NCBI GenBank assembly: GCA_964291485.2
Contig: OZ220224.1
Coordinates: forward strand, 4,092,001-4,156,000
Direction: 5' to 3'
DNA length: 64,000 bases
From: Kistimonas sp964291485
GTDB taxonomy: Bacteria > Pseudomonadota > Gammaproteobacteria > Pseudomonadales > Endozoicomonadaceae
Part shown: piece by piece, positions 45,403 through 54,150 of the stretch
How the letters are laid out: each line of letters begins with the position of its first letter
Numbering within the stretch: position 1 is the stretch's first letter
Translations under genes and position numbers: made by a program
The notes under the pieces: model-generated
Seen by the model: the letters and a program-made list of their open reading frames with translations, nothing else
The model's database searches: none
Told to the model about the DNA's origin: nothing

Positions 45403-47007
45403 TCAGGCTTCCAGCAACGCCCCCGGATTCAGACGCCCTTCGGGGTCAAAGCGTTGGCACAGGGTACTGATTGCCGCCATGCCCAACTCACCCTTTTCAG
45501 AGGAAAGATAAGGCGCATGATCTCGCCCCACACCGTGCTGATGACTAATGGTGCCGCCATGGGCAACGACCGCCTGAGAGGCTGCACGTTTCAATTTCCG
45601 CCAGTTCGCCACCGTTTCTTCGTAGGTTTCGCCGCAGCGGAACAGGTAAGTGGTGTAAATGCTGGAACCCTGTGCATAAAAATGCGACAGATGGGTAAAG
45701 ACATGCACGTTCTCTCCCTGATCCGCCAGCGCACCACGCAGGGCATCTTCCATGGCGTTCAGGGTGTTATCCACACGATTCCAGTCCACTGATGTTTCCA
45801 GTGTGTCGACGGCATAACCTTCCTGCCACAGGTTTTCACGCAAATACGGGAAACGGAAACGGCCTTTTTCCCAAATACGACCAATACGGTCGCCAATGGT
45901 CATGCCAACACCGTTATAGTGACGCACCAGCCGCCGTATCTGCCGATGTGCTGCGCGGTACTGGGCACGGGTGCCGGTAATACCAAACGTCAGCATGCAC
46001 TTGCCTTCATCAACATTCCGAAAGCGCAGGTATTTTTCGAGCATGGCAATGAGGTCTTCATGCCCCGCAAGCTTCAGCTGGGTGAAGGTTTCCGTGGCAT
46101 TGGACAACCGGAGCATCGAAAGCGGAATCCGTGACTGAACGGCCGTTTTTGTGCAGTTAAAACCGTCTCGCCAGTTCGGGAAATAAACGACAAAGAACTT
46201 TTCTTTTTCAGGGGCTGGGCTTACCCGCACCTTCACTTCAGACAGTACCCCCATACGCCCTTCCGAACCCATCACCATTTCGCGAATATCAGGGCCGGCG
46301 GAGGACGCTGGCATGGTAGGGATTTCCAACGTGCCATCAAAGGTTTCCAGACGACCGCCGGCAAACAGCTGTTCGATACGGCCATAACGCAGTGACTGCT
46401 GGCCGCTGGAGCGACTGGCGACCCAACCACCGATCGTAGACAATTCAAATGATTGCGGGAAATGGCCGAGGGTATAACCACTACGGGCCAGCTGCGCTTC
46501 GACCATGGGACCCGGCGTACCGGGGCCGAACGTGGCAATCTGGCTTTCAGTATCCAGACTGACCAGGCGGTTCATATGTTCAAGGCTTAACGTCAACACC
46601 GGCTTATCCAGCGCCGGAGGATTGATATGCCCGGCAACACTGGTGCCGCCACCATAAGGTATGATGACAAAATCCTTCTCACGGGCCAGGTCCATTAGCT
46701 CGCGGATTTGTTCCGGAGTTTCAGGATAAGCGACACCATCCGGGAAACAATCAAACACCCCGCTTTTCATGGCTACCCAGTCCGGCAAAGACTGCCCACG
46801 GGCATGGCGAACACGGTGCTCAACATCCTTGCAGATCAATTCATGGTCTGGCAGGCGGGACGCCGGCACCTTGGCACACACCTCGTCCAGGGTCGCCTGC
46901 GGCAGGATCCGGCCTTCCCCCAGGTTTTCCCTGACAAACTGGCGGGCGCCTTCAGTAATGGTGGGTTTTTCGGTGGTATCTGTGCCCCAGCTGTTCCAGT
47001 AACGCAT
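45403..47007 (-). CDS. Alkyl-dihydroxyacetonephosphate synthase-like FAD protein
   Basis: A 534-residue VAO-family flavoprotein resembling eukaryotic AGPS, which swaps the acyl chain of acyl-DHAP for a fatty alcohol to make the ether bond. Shared features: IIPYGGGTSVAGHI (FAD pyrophosphate), STIGGWVASRSSGQQSLRYG, GPDIREMVMGSEGRMGVLSE, MLRLSNATETF, and the His-rich C-terminal motif SHQHGVGRDHAPYL (488-501), corresponding to the AGPS HHHGVGK loop. The third His of AGPS is replaced by Gln/His spacing. AGGGGAAG precedes the ATG. First gene of an operon with G3P dehydrogenase and FGGY kinase. It might instead act on another 2-hydroxyacid-type substrate, but the motifs favour AGPS. Confidence 0.82.
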   Translation of the reverse strand: MRYWNSWGTDTTEKPTITEGARQFVRENLGEGRILPQATLDEVCAKVPASRLPDHELICKDVEHRVRHARGQSLPDWVAMKSGVFDCFPDGVAYPETPEQIRELMDLAREKDFVIIPYGGGTSVAGHINPPALDKPVLTLSLEHMNRLVSLDTESQIATFGPGTPGPMVEAQLARSGYTLGHFPQSFELSTIGGWVASRSSGQQSLRYGRIEQLFAGGRLETFDGTLEIPTMPASSAGPDIREMVMGSEGRMGVLSEVKVRVSPAPEKEKFFVVYFPNWRDGFNCTKTAVQSRIPLSMLRLSNATETFTQLKLAGHEDLIAMLEKYLRFRNVDEGKCMLTFGITGTRAQYRAAHRQIRRLVRHYNGVGMTIGDRIGRIWEKGRFRFPYLRENLWQEGYAVDTLETSVDWNRVDNTLNAMEDALRGALADQGENVHVFTHLSHFYAQGSSIYTTYLFRCGETYEETVANWRKLKRAASQAVVAHGGTISHQHGVGRDHAPYLSSEKGELGMAAISTLCQRFDPEGRLNPGALLEA

Positions 47008-47270
47008 GGTTTTATTCTTCCCCTGGCCGCGCTGATGTTCTGATTGTTATCTAACCGGCTTCCCCGGCATGTATCGGAGAGTGTACTCTGCTGATTTTAT
47101 CCGGGGAAGAGAATAGTAGCGATGCGGAGTGTGGCCTGCCTGCGCTCAAGCGTCACGGGCAATTTTCATTGGAATTAAGGTCAATTCAGGCCTAAACCAA
47201 ATCATAACCATGGCCTTGTACCATACAACAGGCTTATACCGGTTTTTTATAATTTTTATTCATACAATAA

Positions 47271-48818
47271 TCAATGGAGCCGAGGCATTTGCCCCTTAGA
47301 AGGGACCCTACAATTATTTATGTTTAATGTAAAGAGAATTGGCTCAGCACAATTTTGGGATTCTTCAGTTTGTATGGCTATTGCAATATTAAAAGTCATC
47401 ATATGTGAAAATCGTTTACATTGTTCAAGCATGGTACCCCCACCAGGAACATTTACAGGATTAATACATATTTCAAGAAAATTATGACCCGAAAAAAACT
47501 GAAGGGTATCTGTCGCTATATTACACATTAAAGCGGGTTTTTTATTGTATGCTTTTGTTTGAAGCAGCGGAATCTTCAAGGTTATTCCTCGTATATCAGG
47601 AACAATTTTTAACTTTTCTCTTAACGTATTATAACTTTGCTCGCTAAAGATACGATTCAGCAGATCAACATGCCTCCCTCTTGGAATAGTATCAGGCATC
47701 GCACCATAAAACGCTAATGACATATCAGGTAAACAAAAGTGGCACACAATCATTTTTGGAGGGTTATGTCTAGAAAGCACCTGATAACCGAAACTATCTC
47801 TACAGCGCGTAATACTGAAAAGATTTTTCCCTGAACGCCCAAACAGGTCTGCCCCAATAGTTTTTAAAATAGAATCACGCGCTATTAGCTTTTGGGTAGC
47901 CGGCACCTTTACTCGACCCAGCCAACCAGTTATGGCTTCCTTGTGGCCAGCAGACCTTATTTTGATATCTGCCTCTTCAAAATCAACTTCATGCCATTTT
48001 CCCTGAGGGAAATTACACGCCAGGTCAGAGTTATTCCTTAAAAAATGCTCAATGCCGGCATAATTCGGCACGTCAGCACTACTGCCAACAAAGTGCAAAA
48101 TGCACGGAGCTTCATCGTCGGGCCCTATTGCTACAGCAGCCATTTCCCCCGCACCCTCAGCACTAGCATCATCTTCTCTCGTATAAATCGTTTCACTGGA
48201 TCCAAGAGAAAGGCTTGTTCTGCGACTGAGTGAAGGCTCCTCCAATCCTGAAGCAGATAAAATGTCTTCCTCAGGTTCTGGCTCCAACGGCGGAGCAAGG
48301 TCAGGAGGTATTGATGATCCACTTGCAACAGGTTCTTCATCGTCATCTGGCGTCTGAGGCTCCTCAGCAACTGCTGTTTCTGGCTCCTGACCAAGACCCG
48401 ATTCAGAAACACTGTCATCTGCTGTAGTTTCGGCCATACCATCAGGCCTTTCTAATCCTGTTAGATCGATTTCCCCTTCATCATCTTGAAGATCAGCGCC
48501 CTCAGATTCTGATTCCGTTTCTTCACTTTGAGAATCCGTACTTATTGTCGTGACTGACTCCCTTCTGAGAGAAACGGATTCTGATCCAGTACTACCCTGT
48601 CGGGGTAAAAGATAACAACATGGGCAGCATTGCTTGATACATCGGGCAATCTCACTGCATACATTGCTAATAGCGGATACAATATAACTAGCGATATCGA
48701 TGACAGCCTTAACACAATAACAACAGAAGTAGCTTTTCGTTTCATTTCTCTGGCTGTTTTGAAGATCATAATTACCAGATGTCACTTGAGTGGAAACTTG
48801 AGTCTCTGGGCTCTGCAT
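47271..48818 (-). CDS. Acidic orphan protein with Cys-rich hydrophobic N-terminus
   Basis: A 515-residue protein I do not recognise. Residues about 30-72 are hydrophobic and very Cys-rich (YFCCYCV, QCCPCCYLL), resembling an acylated membrane-binding stretch. Residues about 75-240 are a low-complexity Glu/Asp/Ser/Pro linker. Residues about 245-515 look like a compact alpha/beta domain (CILHFVGSSADV, ICINPVNVPGGGTML). No standard signal peptide. The ribosome site is weak. AT-rich codons, isolation between the ether-lipid operon and miaB, and composition fit an accessory, possibly secreted protein. Confidence 0.6.
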   Translation of the reverse strand: MQSPETQVSTQVTSGNYDLQNSQRNETKSYFCCYCVKAVIDIASYIVSAISNVCSEIARCIKQCCPCCYLLPRQGSTGSESVSLRRESVTTISTDSQSEETESESEGADLQDDEGEIDLTGLERPDGMAETTADDSVSESGLGQEPETAVAEEPQTPDDDEEPVASGSSIPPDLAPPLEPEPEEDILSASGLEEPSLSRRTSLSLGSSETIYTREDDASAEGAGEMAAVAIGPDDEAPCILHFVGSSADVPNYAGIEHFLRNNSDLACNFPQGKWHEVDFEEADIKIRSAGHKEAITGWLGRVKVPATQKLIARDSILKTIGADLFGRSGKNLFSITRCRDSFGYQVLSRHNPPKMIVCHFCLPDMSLAFYGAMPDTIPRGRHVDLLNRIFSEQSYNTLREKLKIVPDIRGITLKIPLLQTKAYNKKPALMCNIATDTLQFFSGHNFLEICINPVNVPGGGTMLEQCKRFSHMMTFNIAIAIQTEESQNCAEPILFTLNINNCRVPSKGQMPRLH

Positions 48819-49121
48819 TTGTAAATCACCGGGGTATTAATAAAAAGTGATTATTAGATCGCTTTGCTACTGAAAAGTTCCCAATACCCAGCAAACCCAA
48901 AGAAATCTGTGTATTAACCCTATGCGTCGCACGTATCGCACTACGGTCTTTTGGCCCTGATGAAAAGTTACGTACCCTTCATCGTATTTTCTGTCTGGTT
49001 AAATATGCGGGTCAGGCCTAGAATAAGCAGCTTTTTCTGGTAGGTTGCAACGCTGTCCACCTTGATTATCGGTGGAAGTAAGAACCTGCCGATGCCCGAA
49101 ACGACACGGTAACACAAGCGG
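48819..49121. other. Divergent intergenic region before miaB
   Basis: About 300 bp. A short inverted repeat (tccacc / ggtgga near 49056-49077) is the only structure noted. No gene seen. Confidence 0.4.
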
Positions 49122-50477
49122 ATGCGTAAGAAGCTATACATCAAAACCCATGGTTGCCAGATGAACGAGTACGATTCCGCCCGCATGGCGGACCTGCTCG
49201 GCGAGACCCATGAGCTTGAACTGACTGACAGCCCCGATGACGCGGATGTTTTGCTGGTAAACACCTGTTCGGTCCGGGAAAAGGCACAGGAAAAGCTGTT
49301 CCACCAGCTCGGTCGCTGGAAGCGCCTGAAAGAGCAGAATCCGAATCTGGTCATTGGCGTGGGCGGCTGTGTCGCCAGCCAGGAAGGCGATGCCATCCGC
49401 CGTCGCGCGCCCTATGTAGATGTCATTTTCGGGCCCCAGACCCTGCACCGCCTGCCGGAAATGATTGACGCCAGCAAGACCACCAGCAAAGCCGTGGTCG
49501 ATGTTACCTTCCCGGAAATCGAGAAATTTGACCGCCTGCCAGAGCCCAGCGTCAAGGGCCCCACGGCCTTTGTCTCCGTGATGGAAGGCTGCAGCAAGTA
49601 CTGCACATTCTGTATCGTCCCTTATACCCGTGGCGATGAAGTCAGCCGCCCCTTTGATGACGTGATTGCCGAATGTGTCTCCCTGGCTGAACAGGGCGTT
49701 CGTGAAATTAACCTGCTGGGGCAGAACGTCAACGCCTATCGTGGTGAGAAGCATGACGGTACGGTTGCTGATCTGGCTGAACTGATTACCTATGTCGCTG
49801 CCATCGATGGTATTGGCCGGATTCGATTCACCACCTCACATCCGGTGGAATTCTCAGAAAGCCTGATTCAGGTGTACGCGGATGTTCCCGAGCTGGTCAG
49901 CCACCTGCACCTGCCGGTGCAAAGCGGTTCTGATCGCGTCCTGGCGCTGATGAAGCGCGGCCATATGGCGCTGGAATACAAGTCCAAGATTCGCAAGCTG
50001 CGCAAGATTCGCCCGGACCTGAGTATGTCGTCCGACTTTATTGTGGGCTTCCCCGGCGAAACGGATCGTGACTTCCTGGACACCATGAACCTGATCGCAG
50101 ACGTCAACTTCGATGCTTCGTTCAGCTTTATCTACAGCAAACGTCCGGGGACGCCGGCATCTGACATGCCAGACGATGTACCGACTGAGGTGAAGAAGCA
50201 GCGCCTGCAAATCCTTCAGGATCGTATCAACCAGCAGACCATGCAGATTAGCCGTCGCCTGGTTGGCACTACGCAGCGCATTCTTGTGACAGATTTTTCC
50301 AAGAAAGATCCGGGACAACTACAGGGTAGAACCGAATGCAACCGCGTGGTTAACTTCCAGTGCACTGATCCCCGTCTGATCGGCCGCTTTGCGGATGTGC
50401 TGATTATGGACGCATTCCCGCACAGCCTTCGAGGAGAACTGGTTTCTTCTGAACTGGATAACACATACGTCGCATAA
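49122..50477 (+). CDS. miaB: tRNA-2-methylthio-N6-isopentenyladenosine synthase
   Basis: Radical-SAM methylthiotransferase that adds a methylthio group at C2 of i6A37 in tRNAs reading U-initial codons; 451 residues, typical. The UPF0004 domain holds the auxiliary-cluster cysteines (THGCQMN with C12, VNTCSVR, GVGGCVASQ). The radical-SAM motif C157-SKY-C161-TF-C164 follows, then the C-terminal TRAM domain (GTTQRILVTDF...GRTECNRVVNF). MiaB is often upstream of ybeZ in gammaproteobacteria. Here an ankyrin gene and a fatty acyl reductase gene have come between them. Weak ribosome site at the ATG. Confidence 0.97.
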   Translation: MRKKLYIKTHGCQMNEYDSARMADLLGETHELELTDSPDDADVLLVNTCSVREKAQEKLFHQLGRWKRLKEQNPNLVIGVGGCVASQEGDAIRRRAPYVDVIFGPQTLHRLPEMIDASKTTSKAVVDVTFPEIEKFDRLPEPSVKGPTAFVSVMEGCSKYCTFCIVPYTRGDEVSRPFDDVIAECVSLAEQGVREINLLGQNVNAYRGEKHDGTVADLAELITYVAAIDGIGRIRFTTSHPVEFSESLIQVYADVPELVSHLHLPVQSGSDRVLALMKRGHMALEYKSKIRKLRKIRPDLSMSSDFIVGFPGETDRDFLDTMNLIADVNFDASFSFIYSKRPGTPASDMPDDVPTEVKKQRLQILQDRINQQTMQISRRLVGTTQRILVTDFSKKDPGQLQGRTECNRVVNFQCTDPRLIGRFADVLIMDAFPHSLRGELVSSELDNTYVA

Positions 50478-50486
50478 ACACGACAC

Positions 50487-50513
50487 GGGCAGCTATTAAT
50501 CCGATGGCTGCCC
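50487..50513 (+). terminator. Hairpin after miaB
   Basis: A 7-bp GC-rich stem gggcagc / gctgccc with a 13-nt loop, then agttatt. It lies 10 bp after miaB and 3 bp before the end of the convergent ankyrin gene. Confidence 0.5.
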
Positions 50514-50515
50514 AG

Positions 50516-51628
50516 TTATTCATACCATAAAGAAATTTGCGTTGATGAAATATCAGACTGATATTTGTATGGAAGTATACAACACTTAACTAAGTTCGGC
50601 ATTTTATCAGTCAGCTTTGGATTAAGCAGAACCTGCTCTCGGATTACCACAGCACAAACACACTGCAAGGGGGGCACATCAGATTGCAACAACTTTATCA
50701 TGAATCCATTTCCAAGATCGAAAGCCATATCTAAAGGCGTCTTCCCAAAACTATTCTTCTGCGAAGGAAGATCCGGCCTGCTTTTTAAAAGTGCAAATAC
50801 AGCTTCAATGCAATTATTCCTCACCGAATGATGTAAATAATTATTACCTTCATTATCAAAAACCATCAAGTCTACATCTGCATGCTTCAGAAAAATATCA
50901 ATTATCACTGTATCGTCCTGACCTAATGCATTGTGCAAAGCCGTATAACCTTCATTATTTCTTCGATTAACATCAACATTTCTTCTTAATAGATATTTTA
51001 CTATACGAAGCGCTCCAGATTCAGCAGCAACATGTAACAACGAAACATTTGAACTATTACGAAAACCAACGTTAAGCCCTGCATGCAATATAAGACAAAG
51101 CAAATCCAACCGATCATGGCGCACCACATGAAAAACGGGTGTATCAGAAAACTCATCCTCGTCTTCAACGGATAGCTTCCCCGCTTCAAGAAAATACTTT
51201 ATTATCTGCCACTCCCCACGACGTGCAGCAATATGCAAAAATGTTTCCCCTCCCATATTTCGAAAGTCTTTATCTTTGAATTTATTTTTATTAAGGATAA
51301 ATTCTGAAACCGGAGAATTCTCAACAACAAAAAACAACTCGTCAACATAATCACTATAACTTTCAGACTTAAACTGAAAATTATTGGAAACATAGACAGC
51401 CGGAACATACAGCTTCATAGAAAGATTTACATTCGCACATTTCCTCTTAACCAACTGTTTTTCCAATTGGCTCTCCAATCGCTCTATATCTTCCTCGTTA
51501 ATCGAGCACTGTATTTTACCTTGTGCATTTGCAACAACTCTTCTAATAAAGAAACATAGATCTACACGATTAACGCTAGATAAATGATCCGTATCAAGTG
51601 TCAAATCAAACACATAACGAACACTCAT
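50516..51628 (-). CDS. Ankyrin-repeat protein with C-terminal SOCS-box-like motif
   Basis: A 370-residue cytosolic-type protein. Residues about 1-120 are unrecognised. Residues about 125-315 form five to six ankyrin repeats (GETFLHIAARRGEWQIIKYF, SLLHVAAESGALRIVKYLL, GYTALHNALGQDDTVIIDIF, GNNYLHHSVRNNCIEAVFAL, GKTPLDMAF). After them, PLQCVCAVVI at 320-329 fits the elongin-C BC-box consensus [STP]LxxxCxxx[AILV], continues IREQV, and is followed about 13 residues later by MPNLVKCCIL, resembling the Cul5-box region. This is the layout of animal ASB proteins. The BC-box match is exact; the Cul5 LPxP motif is imperfect. No signal peptide. Strongly AT-rich, inserted between miaB and the fatty acyl reductase. 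Ankyrin part certain, SOCS part inferred. Confidence 0.8.
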   Translation of the reverse strand: MSVRYVFDLTLDTDHLSSVNRVDLCFFIRRVVANAQGKIQCSINEEDIERLESQLEKQLVKRKCANVNLSMKLYVPAVYVSNNFQFKSESYSDYVDELFFVVENSPVSEFILNKNKFKDKDFRNMGGETFLHIAARRGEWQIIKYFLEAGKLSVEDEDEFSDTPVFHVVRHDRLDLLCLILHAGLNVGFRNSSNVSLLHVAAESGALRIVKYLLRRNVDVNRRNNEGYTALHNALGQDDTVIIDIFLKHADVDLMVFDNEGNNYLHHSVRNNCIEAVFALLKSRPDLPSQKNSFGKTPLDMAFDLGNGFMIKLLQSDVPPLQCVCAVVIREQVLLNPKLTDKMPNLVKCCILPYKYQSDISSTQISLWYE

Positions 51629-51777
51629 AGATGAAACTTACCTAAAACTACCTGAGACAACAATCCTGCCAATAAATTCCTACAACAATAGTCACTTTTC
51701 ATTACTCCAAACAACTGAGCTCTGCCAACACTTTGGCAGAGCCGATAACAATAGCGTGTTATATCCCTATCTTTTTA

Positions 51778-53772
51778 TTACCAGTAAATCCCTCGCAACA
51801 ATGCCGCAAAGGCCACCTGCTCAGATGAAATAGCAGCATTTTTCCCTTGATCCGCGTCCTTATCACCTCTGGCCGCAGCGGAATCCGGGAACATCTTGAA
51901 GCCGGTGTTCATGATGATCTCGCTGGCTCTGGGCGCAAGAGCATTCACGACCTGAGCAAAGATGCCCAAGCGTGTAGCAATCCGTTTAGGCTTATTGATC
52001 ATGGCATCCAGCACCATATCTGCCGCCTCATCCGGCGTCAGGGTCGGTACCGAGTCATAGATTTTGGTTGGCCCGATCATAGGAGTTTTCACCAAGGGCA
52101 TATTGATGGTAGTGAACTTGACGTTACGGTCAGAGAACTCTGCCGCCGCACAGCGGGAAAAGGCGTCCAGCGCTGCTTTTGACGCGACATAGGCTGAGAA
52201 TCGTGGCGCATTAGTCAGCACGCCAATGGACGAAATATTGATAATGTGTCCGCGACGTTTTTCCAGCATGGCCGGAGAAAAGCCCATGATCAGCTTCAAT
52301 GCACCAAAATAGTTCAGCTGCATGGTGCGCTCGAAGTCGTGGAACCGATCAAACGACAATGCAATGGAACGTCGGATTGAACGTCCCGCGTTGTTGACCA
52401 GGATATCGACGTGACCGTGATCGGCCAACACGGTGCCGACCAGCGTTTCACAGTCTTCCGACACACTGATATCACAACGGTAAATATGGGCTTCACCGCC
52501 GAGCTGGGCGATTTCCTGTTGTGTTTCTTCCAGCTTCTCCGGCGTCCGTGCGACCAGAATCAGTTTGGCGCCACTTTCTGCCAGCTTCAGCGCCGTCGCC
52601 TTGCCGATACCCGACGTTGCCCCGGTAATCACAATGGTCTTGCCCTGAACGGCACCCTTGATGGTTCGATCCACTGACAGTTCAGGATCCAGCTTACGCT
52701 CCCAGAAATCCCAGATGGCCGGGGCATAATCCTGCAATCTCGGGCATTCAATTCTGGAACCTTTCAAGGCGCGTTCGGTTTCCCGGCAGTCGAACTTGGT
52801 CGGGTAATTCACAAAGTTCATGACAGTCGGCGGAATCCCAAGGTCTTCCAGCAGTGCATCACGAATACGCTGGACAGGTGGCAGACGGGTAATACCATCC
52901 CGGATCATCTTGGGAATAAAGCCAAACATGCGCGAATCAATCCGCATAGCCATTTTGGGAGCATGTCCGGCTTCGGCAAAGATATTCATGACCTCGCCAA
53001 CCTTGGACGGGTCCGGATCGACCAAGTGGAAGCATTGCCCATCCAGTCCCGGCTGGCTGGCAATATGCGCCATGGCATTGACCACAAAATCCACCGGGAC
53101 GATGTTCATCCGACCGCCTTCTATTCCGATGGTCGGCATCCACTGAGGCAGTGACTGACGCAGTTTTTGCAGCAACTTGAAGAAATAATACGGGCCATCA
53201 ACCTTATCCATTTCGCCGGTTTCGGAGTGGCCGATAACCATACCCGGCCGGTAAACACGCCAGGGTACCTTGCAGTCGTCACGCACCACCTTCTCTGCCA
53301 GATGCTTGGTACGAAGGTAAGGATGGTCGAGATGCTCCGCCTCATCGAACATATCTTCACGGAAGGTACCGCGATACAGACCCGCTGCGGCAATGGAACT
53401 GACATGATGAAAGCAACCGGCTGACAGTGCTTCAGCACAGGCCACTGCAGCGCGCGTTCCTTCAATATTGGCCTGTTCCTGGCTTTCGGCATCCGCTTTC
53501 ATATCGTAGATAGCGGCCAGGTGGAAAAAATGATCGATCGAACCGTTGAGACTGTTCCGGGTGTCCTCATCAACACCCAGAGCTGGCGCGGTTAAATCCC
53601 CAACAACACCAACAAGCCGTGCTTCATCGACACCACAACGTTCGCGCAAGGCGTCCAACTTGTCCATGGAGTTTTCACGCACCAGCGCATAGACCGTCCC
53701 CCCCTGATCCAGTAACCGTGCAACCAGGAAACGGCCGATGAAACCGGTACCACCGGTAACAAAATAACGCAT
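51778..53772 (-). CDS. Fatty acyl-CoA/aldehyde reductase (FAR, two-domain)
   Basis: A 664-residue NADPH-dependent reductase resembling the Marinobacter fatty acyl reductases that turn acyl-CoA or fatty aldehyde into fatty alcohol for wax esters. The N-terminal extended-SDR domain has TGGTGFIGRFLV, VRENSMDKL, HHVSSIAAAGLY, YLRTKHLAEK (YxxxK) and IVPVDFVV. The C-terminal classical SDR domain has TGATSGIGKAT at about 385, NNAGRSIRRS, and NISSIGVLTNAPRFSAYVASK. It ends FAALLRGIYW, as in that family. A TTG one codon earlier is disregarded; the ATG at 53772 follows AAGGAAGGACCATTG. Product fatty alcohol could feed the AGPS-like enzyme 5 kb downstream. Substrate chain length unknown. Confidence 0.88.
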   Translation of the reverse strand: MRYFVTGGTGFIGRFLVARLLDQGGTVYALVRENSMDKLDALRERCGVDEARLVGVVGDLTAPALGVDEDTRNSLNGSIDHFFHLAAIYDMKADAESQEQANIEGTRAAVACAEALSAGCFHHVSSIAAAGLYRGTFREDMFDEAEHLDHPYLRTKHLAEKVVRDDCKVPWRVYRPGMVIGHSETGEMDKVDGPYYFFKLLQKLRQSLPQWMPTIGIEGGRMNIVPVDFVVNAMAHIASQPGLDGQCFHLVDPDPSKVGEVMNIFAEAGHAPKMAMRIDSRMFGFIPKMIRDGITRLPPVQRIRDALLEDLGIPPTVMNFVNYPTKFDCRETERALKGSRIECPRLQDYAPAIWDFWERKLDPELSVDRTIKGAVQGKTIVITGATSGIGKATALKLAESGAKLILVARTPEKLEETQQEIAQLGGEAHIYRCDISVSEDCETLVGTVLADHGHVDILVNNAGRSIRRSIALSFDRFHDFERTMQLNYFGALKLIMGFSPAMLEKRRGHIINISSIGVLTNAPRFSAYVASKAALDAFSRCAAAEFSDRNVKFTTINMPLVKTPMIGPTKIYDSVPTLTPDEAADMVLDAMINKPKRIATRLGIFAQVVNALAPRASEIIMNTGFKMFPDSAAARGDKDADQGKNAAISSEQVAFAALLRGIYW

Positions 53773-54150
53773 CAATGGTCCTTCCTTATCTTGTTATTGT
53801 GAAAGAATTACCCACTGCAACACCGTGGAAAACCTTTCATTGTTCTCATGGCAATGTGCCATTGCGCAGTATCAACGCAAACACCCTGAGGCTCTGCGGT
53901 TGGTTCATCACAATCCGTGCCAATCGCAGCCTGTCCCTTCGGGCGACCATTTTATAACGAATACCGATTTAAAATTTAAGAATTCTCCGTTTTTGTTATA
54001 GTAGCGACCGACGGTTATCCGGCGTGTCAGACCGAGTCTGAAAGCGAGTCGCTTCAATAACGCCGTTTTATCAGGAGCCAATGAGTCGCTACCTCCCTCA
54101 TGCTTTCCATGGTGGGCTAACCGGTATATGCTCAATACATACGCTGTAAC
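53773..54150. other. Divergent intergenic region, FAR / ybeZ
   Basis: About 380 bp holding both promoters. A possible ybeZ promoter is TTAAGA (53976-53981) with a short 15-nt spacer to TATAGT (53997-54002). No gene seen. Confidence 0.4.
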
